From Pontibacter indicus (lineage in GTDB: Bacteria; Bacteroidota; Bacteroidia; Cytophagales; Hymenobacteraceae): a DNA stretch of 64,000 bases. Each line of letters starts with the position of its first letter. Positions within the stretch are counted from its first letter, which is position 1. The DNA lies in NCBI RefSeq assembly GCF_900156345.1, contig NZ_FTPP01000001.1:620001-684000 (forward strand). Direction: 5' to 3'. Below, in pieces: positions 61,498 through 64,000 of the stretch. A program made the position numbers and the translations under genes. The notes under the pieces were generated by a model. It saw only the letters and a list, made by a program, of their open reading frames with translations, made no database searches and was not told where the DNA came from.

Positions 61498-62952
61498 ATG
61501 ATGAATCACACACCTTTCCAAAATTATGTGAGATGGGGCGCATTGGCTCTAGTGCTCAGTTGGAGCGCCTGCGGACAGCGGACCACCACCCAGTCTCCTG
61601 AAACGACAACGGCCACAGCCGAGAGCGTACCCGCCACCGAGGAGCCACCAGCAACCGAATCGGGCTATCAGATTCCCGTGGACTACTATACCCTGGACAA
61701 TGGTTTGAAGGTGGTTCTGTCGCAGGACAAGACGGCACCTATTGCCACCATCGCTGTGTATTATAACATCGGCTTCCGGAACGAGCCCAAAGACCGCACT
61801 GGTTTTGCGCACCTGTTCGAGCACATGATGTTCCAGGGCTCTGATAACCTGGGCAAAATGGAGTTCATTCAGCTTGTTCAGAAGAACGGCGGCATCCTCA
61901 ACGGCTCTACCCGCTTCGACTTCACCAACTACTTCGAGATCGTACCGGCGCACAAACTTGAAACCATGCTTTGGGCAGAGGCGGATCGTATGAAGGGCCT
62001 CAACATCACCCAGGAAAACCTGACCAACCAGCAGGGCGTGGTGAAAAACGAGGTGAAGGTGAACGTGCTCAACCAGCCTTATGGTGGCTTCCCTTGGCTC
62101 GACATGCCGCAGTACGCGAATAAAAACTGGTACAACGCGCACAACTTCTATGGCGACCTCAAAGACCTGGATGCTGCCAACCTGCAGGACGTGCAGTCCT
62201 TTTTTGACACTTTCTACTCGCCTAACAATGCCGTGCTGGTCGTAGTCGGCGACTTCGAGACAGGTGATGCAAAAAAATGGATACAGCAGTATTTTGGCAG
62301 TATACCTACAGGCAAACTGCCGGCTCCTGTCGACCTGACCGAGCCGCGGCAGGAAAAAGAGCAGCGCTTCACCAAAGACGACAAATTGGCTAACCGTCCG
62401 GCCTTGGCTTTTGCCTACCACATGCCGGAGCGCAACTCGCCGGAGTACTACGCCATGGGCCTGCTCGACCAGATCCTGCTGCAGGGCAACGACAGCCGTC
62501 TTTACCAGGCACTGGTGCAGGAGCGGGGTTATACCGGTTCGGTGGATGGCGGCATCAATGCCTTTCTGGGCAATATGTTCAACTACAACGGTCCGATGCT
62601 GTGGATGGGCAGCCTGATCTATGACCAGAACGTGAATGCGGACGAGATCGTGAAAGTACTGGATGCCGAGATCCAGAAACTGCAGCAGGAGGGGATTGAC
62701 AAGCAACTGATTGATCTGGCGATCGTGAAAATGCGCTCCTCCCTTTACGATCAGGTAAGTGCCTCATCCGGTTTCGGGAAAGCAGATCTGCTAGCCACTT
62801 TTGCCTTGTTCGACGACGATCCGGCTCGCATTAACCGGCTGGAGTCAGAGTTCCGTAAAGTGACGCCTGAGTTGCTCCGCAAAACGATTGAGGAGTACCT
62901 GCGTCCTACTAACCGCACTGTTCTTGTTGTTAAACCACTCGCAAAAAGCTAA
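61498..62952 (+). CDS. M16 family zinc metallopeptidase, catalytic member
   Basis: 484-residue predicted lipoprotein (lipobox LSWSAC, Cys25) of the insulinase/processing-peptidase family. The inverted zinc motif HLFEH lies at 105-109 and the downstream Glu ligand falls in the NQQGVVKNEVKVN region. N-terminal part: VDYYTLDNGLKVVLSQDKTAP. The second half contains DSRLYQALVQERGYTGSVDG, the substrate-binding Arg/Tyr type element. It starts at one of two adjacent ATGs (61498 or 61501). It is 5 bases upstream of a second M16 gene lacking the zinc motif, suggesting a two-subunit enzyme of the kind known from other bacteria. Confidence 0.93.
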   Translation: MMNHTPFQNYVRWGALALVLSWSACGQRTTTQSPETTTATAESVPATEEPPATESGYQIPVDYYTLDNGLKVVLSQDKTAPIATIAVYYNIGFRNEPKDRTGFAHLFEHMMFQGSDNLGKMEFIQLVQKNGGILNGSTRFDFTNYFEIVPAHKLETMLWAEADRMKGLNITQENLTNQQGVVKNEVKVNVLNQPYGGFPWLDMPQYANKNWYNAHNFYGDLKDLDAANLQDVQSFFDTFYSPNNAVLVVVGDFETGDAKKWIQQYFGSIPTGKLPAPVDLTEPRQEKEQRFTKDDKLANRPALAFAYHMPERNSPEYYAMGLLDQILLQGNDSRLYQALVQERGYTGSVDGGINAFLGNMFNYNGPMLWMGSLIYDQNVNADEIVKVLDAEIQKLQQEGIDKQLIDLAIVKMRSSLYDQVSASSGFGKADLLATFALFDDDPARINRLESEFRKVTPELLRKTIEEYLRPTNRTVLVVKPLAKS

Positions 62953-62957
62953 GCGCC

Positions 62958-64000
62958 ATGACTAGAAAGATATTTACAATCGCACTGTCCGCTGTCCTGA
63001 CCTTGTCGGCAGGTATGGCCATGGCCCAAAAGCAAAGCCCGCCCGAGGGAGGCCAGCCACGTGACTTTAAACTTCCCGCCAAGCAGGAGTTCGAACTTGA
63101 CAATGGACTTTCTGCCGTGATGGTGCCTTATGGCGACGTGCCCAAAGTAGAGGTAAGCATGGTGGTGCAGGTAGGCAACGTACACGAGACGGCCGAGCAA
63201 AATGGCCTGGCCGACATTGTGGGCAGCCTGATGCAGGAAGGCACTGCTACACGAAACGCCAAGCAGCTGGCCCAGGAGGTGGCTCGCCTGGGAGGCTCCT
63301 TGTACATAAGCGTTGGTCCTAACGAAACCTGGATTTCCGGCTCAGCACTGTCAGAGTTTGGTCCACAGTTGGTCGAGATCATGGCTGACCTGCTTAAAAA
63401 TCCGGCCTTTCCACAGTCGGAGATGGATCGGATCAAGAATGACTTCAAGCGCCAGAACAATCTGCTCCGGCAGCAGCCGGGTGCCATTGCGCAGTCAAAG
63501 TTCAGAGGGGCGCTATACCCGAATCACCCCTATGGCCGCGACTTTCCGACCGATAAAATGATCGATGGCTTTACCCGCGAGCAGGTGCAGCAGTTTTACG
63601 AGCAGCAGTTCGGAGCCGACCGCACCACGGTATACGTGGCCGGTAAGTTTGACCAGGTCGCCATGAAGGACGCCGTGAACAGTCAGTTAAGCGATTGGCG
63701 GAAAGGGGCAGCCCCGCAGATCATGGTGGCCAAACCCGTTACCAAAAGCGACATGATCGTTCTGGACAGGCCGGGGGCGCCGCAGTCTACCATCGTATTC
63801 GGTTTGCCGGTTGTCGATCCTTCCCATCCTGATTACATGGCGCTGCGTGTGACAAACTCGCTATTGGGAGGCTCTTTCGGCTCACGCATCACCCGCAACA
63901 TTCGCGAAGACAAAGGCTATACCTACTCGCCTTACAGCACCCTAGCCGCCCGTTACCGGGTAGGGGACTGGGCGCAGGTAGCCGATGTCACCACCGAGCA
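62958..64000 (+). CDS. M16 family protein, non-catalytic partner (partial, runs off window)
   Basis: The frame opens at ATG 62958, five bases after the catalytic M16 gene, and is still open at the window end (347 codons seen). It has a signal peptide ending near AMAQ. The N-terminal M16 fold is clear (FELDNGLSAVMVPYGDVPKVEVSMVV in consecutive pieces), but where the zinc motif HxxEH should be it reads NGLADIVGSLMQEGT, with no His or paired Glu. The later Arg/Tyr element NIREDKGYTYSPYS is intact. This pattern fits the second subunit of heterodimeric M16 enzymes, which supplies substrate-binding residues. The C-terminal end is outside the window. Confidence 0.92.
   Translation, partial: MTRKIFTIALSAVLTLSAGMAMAQKQSPPEGGQPRDFKLPAKQEFELDNGLSAVMVPYGDVPKVEVSMVVQVGNVHETAEQNGLADIVGSLMQEGTATRNAKQLAQEVARLGGSLYISVGPNETWISGSALSEFGPQLVEIMADLLKNPAFPQSEMDRIKNDFKRQNNLLRQQPGAIAQSKFRGALYPNHPYGRDFPTDKMIDGFTREQVQQFYEQQFGADRTTVYVAGKFDQVAMKDAVNSQLSDWRKGAAPQIMVAKPVTKSDMIVLDRPGAPQSTIVFGLPVVDPSHPDYMALRVTNSLLGGSFGSRITRNIREDKGYTYSPYSTLAARYRVGDWAQVADVTTE

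Noticed and set aside
61549..62706. 385-codon frame opposite the M16 gene
   Set aside because: Shadow of a high-GC gene. The M16 gene on the other strand has clear catalytic motifs.
1..64000. CRISPR array
   Set aside because: No regularly spaced identical repeats of 20-40 bases. The repeats found are short motifs, heptamers or palindromes.
1..64000. tRNA or rRNA genes
   Set aside because: All gaps were read for cloverleaf-like pairing and conserved T-loop sequence; none was found.

Overview
The window looks like a chromosomal segment from the Bacteroidota, most likely family Hymenobacteraceae (a Pontibacter- or Rufibacter-like organism). Reasons: a type IX secretion (T9SS) C-terminal sorting domain next to a PorP/SprF porin; a complete complex I operon with a fused nuoCD gene; many Bacteroidota-type lipoproteins and metallopeptidases; few Shine-Dalgarno sequences; and a fairly GC-rich, gene-dense sequence. 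The genus is an inference. I see no rRNA, tRNA, CRISPR array, transposase, integrase or phage gene.

Layout. 1-5 kb: a large secreted SGNH-hydrolase/Ig-repeat protein with a T9SS sorting domain, followed at once by its PorP/SprF partner. 5-8 kb: a soluble GAF histidine kinase, heme A synthase and a small membrane protein. 8.1-15.7 kb: a copper/silver efflux locus made of a small Cys/His-rich HYC_CC_PP-type protein, a long CusA-type RND pump, a TolC-type outer-membrane factor with a Gly/Ser/Met-rich tip insertion, and a CusB adaptor with metal-binding ends. 15.8-19.8 kb: a GreA/GreB-type factor, a lytic transglycosylase, a CBM20-esterase and a GNAT protein. 20.1-36.7 kb: the complex I (nuo) operon on the minus strand, in the order CBS protein, nuoA, B, CD, outer-membrane protein, E, F, G, H, I, J, K, L, M, N, ending at a strong terminator. 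It contains two repeat-filled spacers.

37.1-48.4 kb: an ATP-cone/endonuclease gene broken by an in-frame amber codon, a two-domain lipoprotein, DUF2911 and DUF922-type proteins, an M1 peptidase, a cold-shock protein, an S1/P1 nuclease, a P1-family aminopeptidase overlapping a class IV aminotransferase, a PAP2 phosphatase and a PepSY-like/SdiA-regulated lipoprotein. 48.5-64 kb: an OmpR-type two-component system, a class A penicillin-binding protein, a tandem STAS-like protein, malate:quinone oxidoreductase, an M13 peptidase, a large winged-helix methyltransferase, a fasciclin lipoprotein and a pair of M16 peptidases. The second M16 gene lacks the zinc motif and runs off the end of the window.

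The most unusual signal is at the DNA level. A short motif, AGGTATA (TATACCT on the other strand), occurs in about 150 places by my hand count, on both strands, in all reading frames and between genes, several times above chance. It carries rare ATA and AGG codons into genes, forms several stop codons, occurs in tandem, and caps a 26-bp perfect terminator. A second signal is a heptamer-like repeat (GGAGTTT units) that starts exactly at the stop codons of at least four genes.
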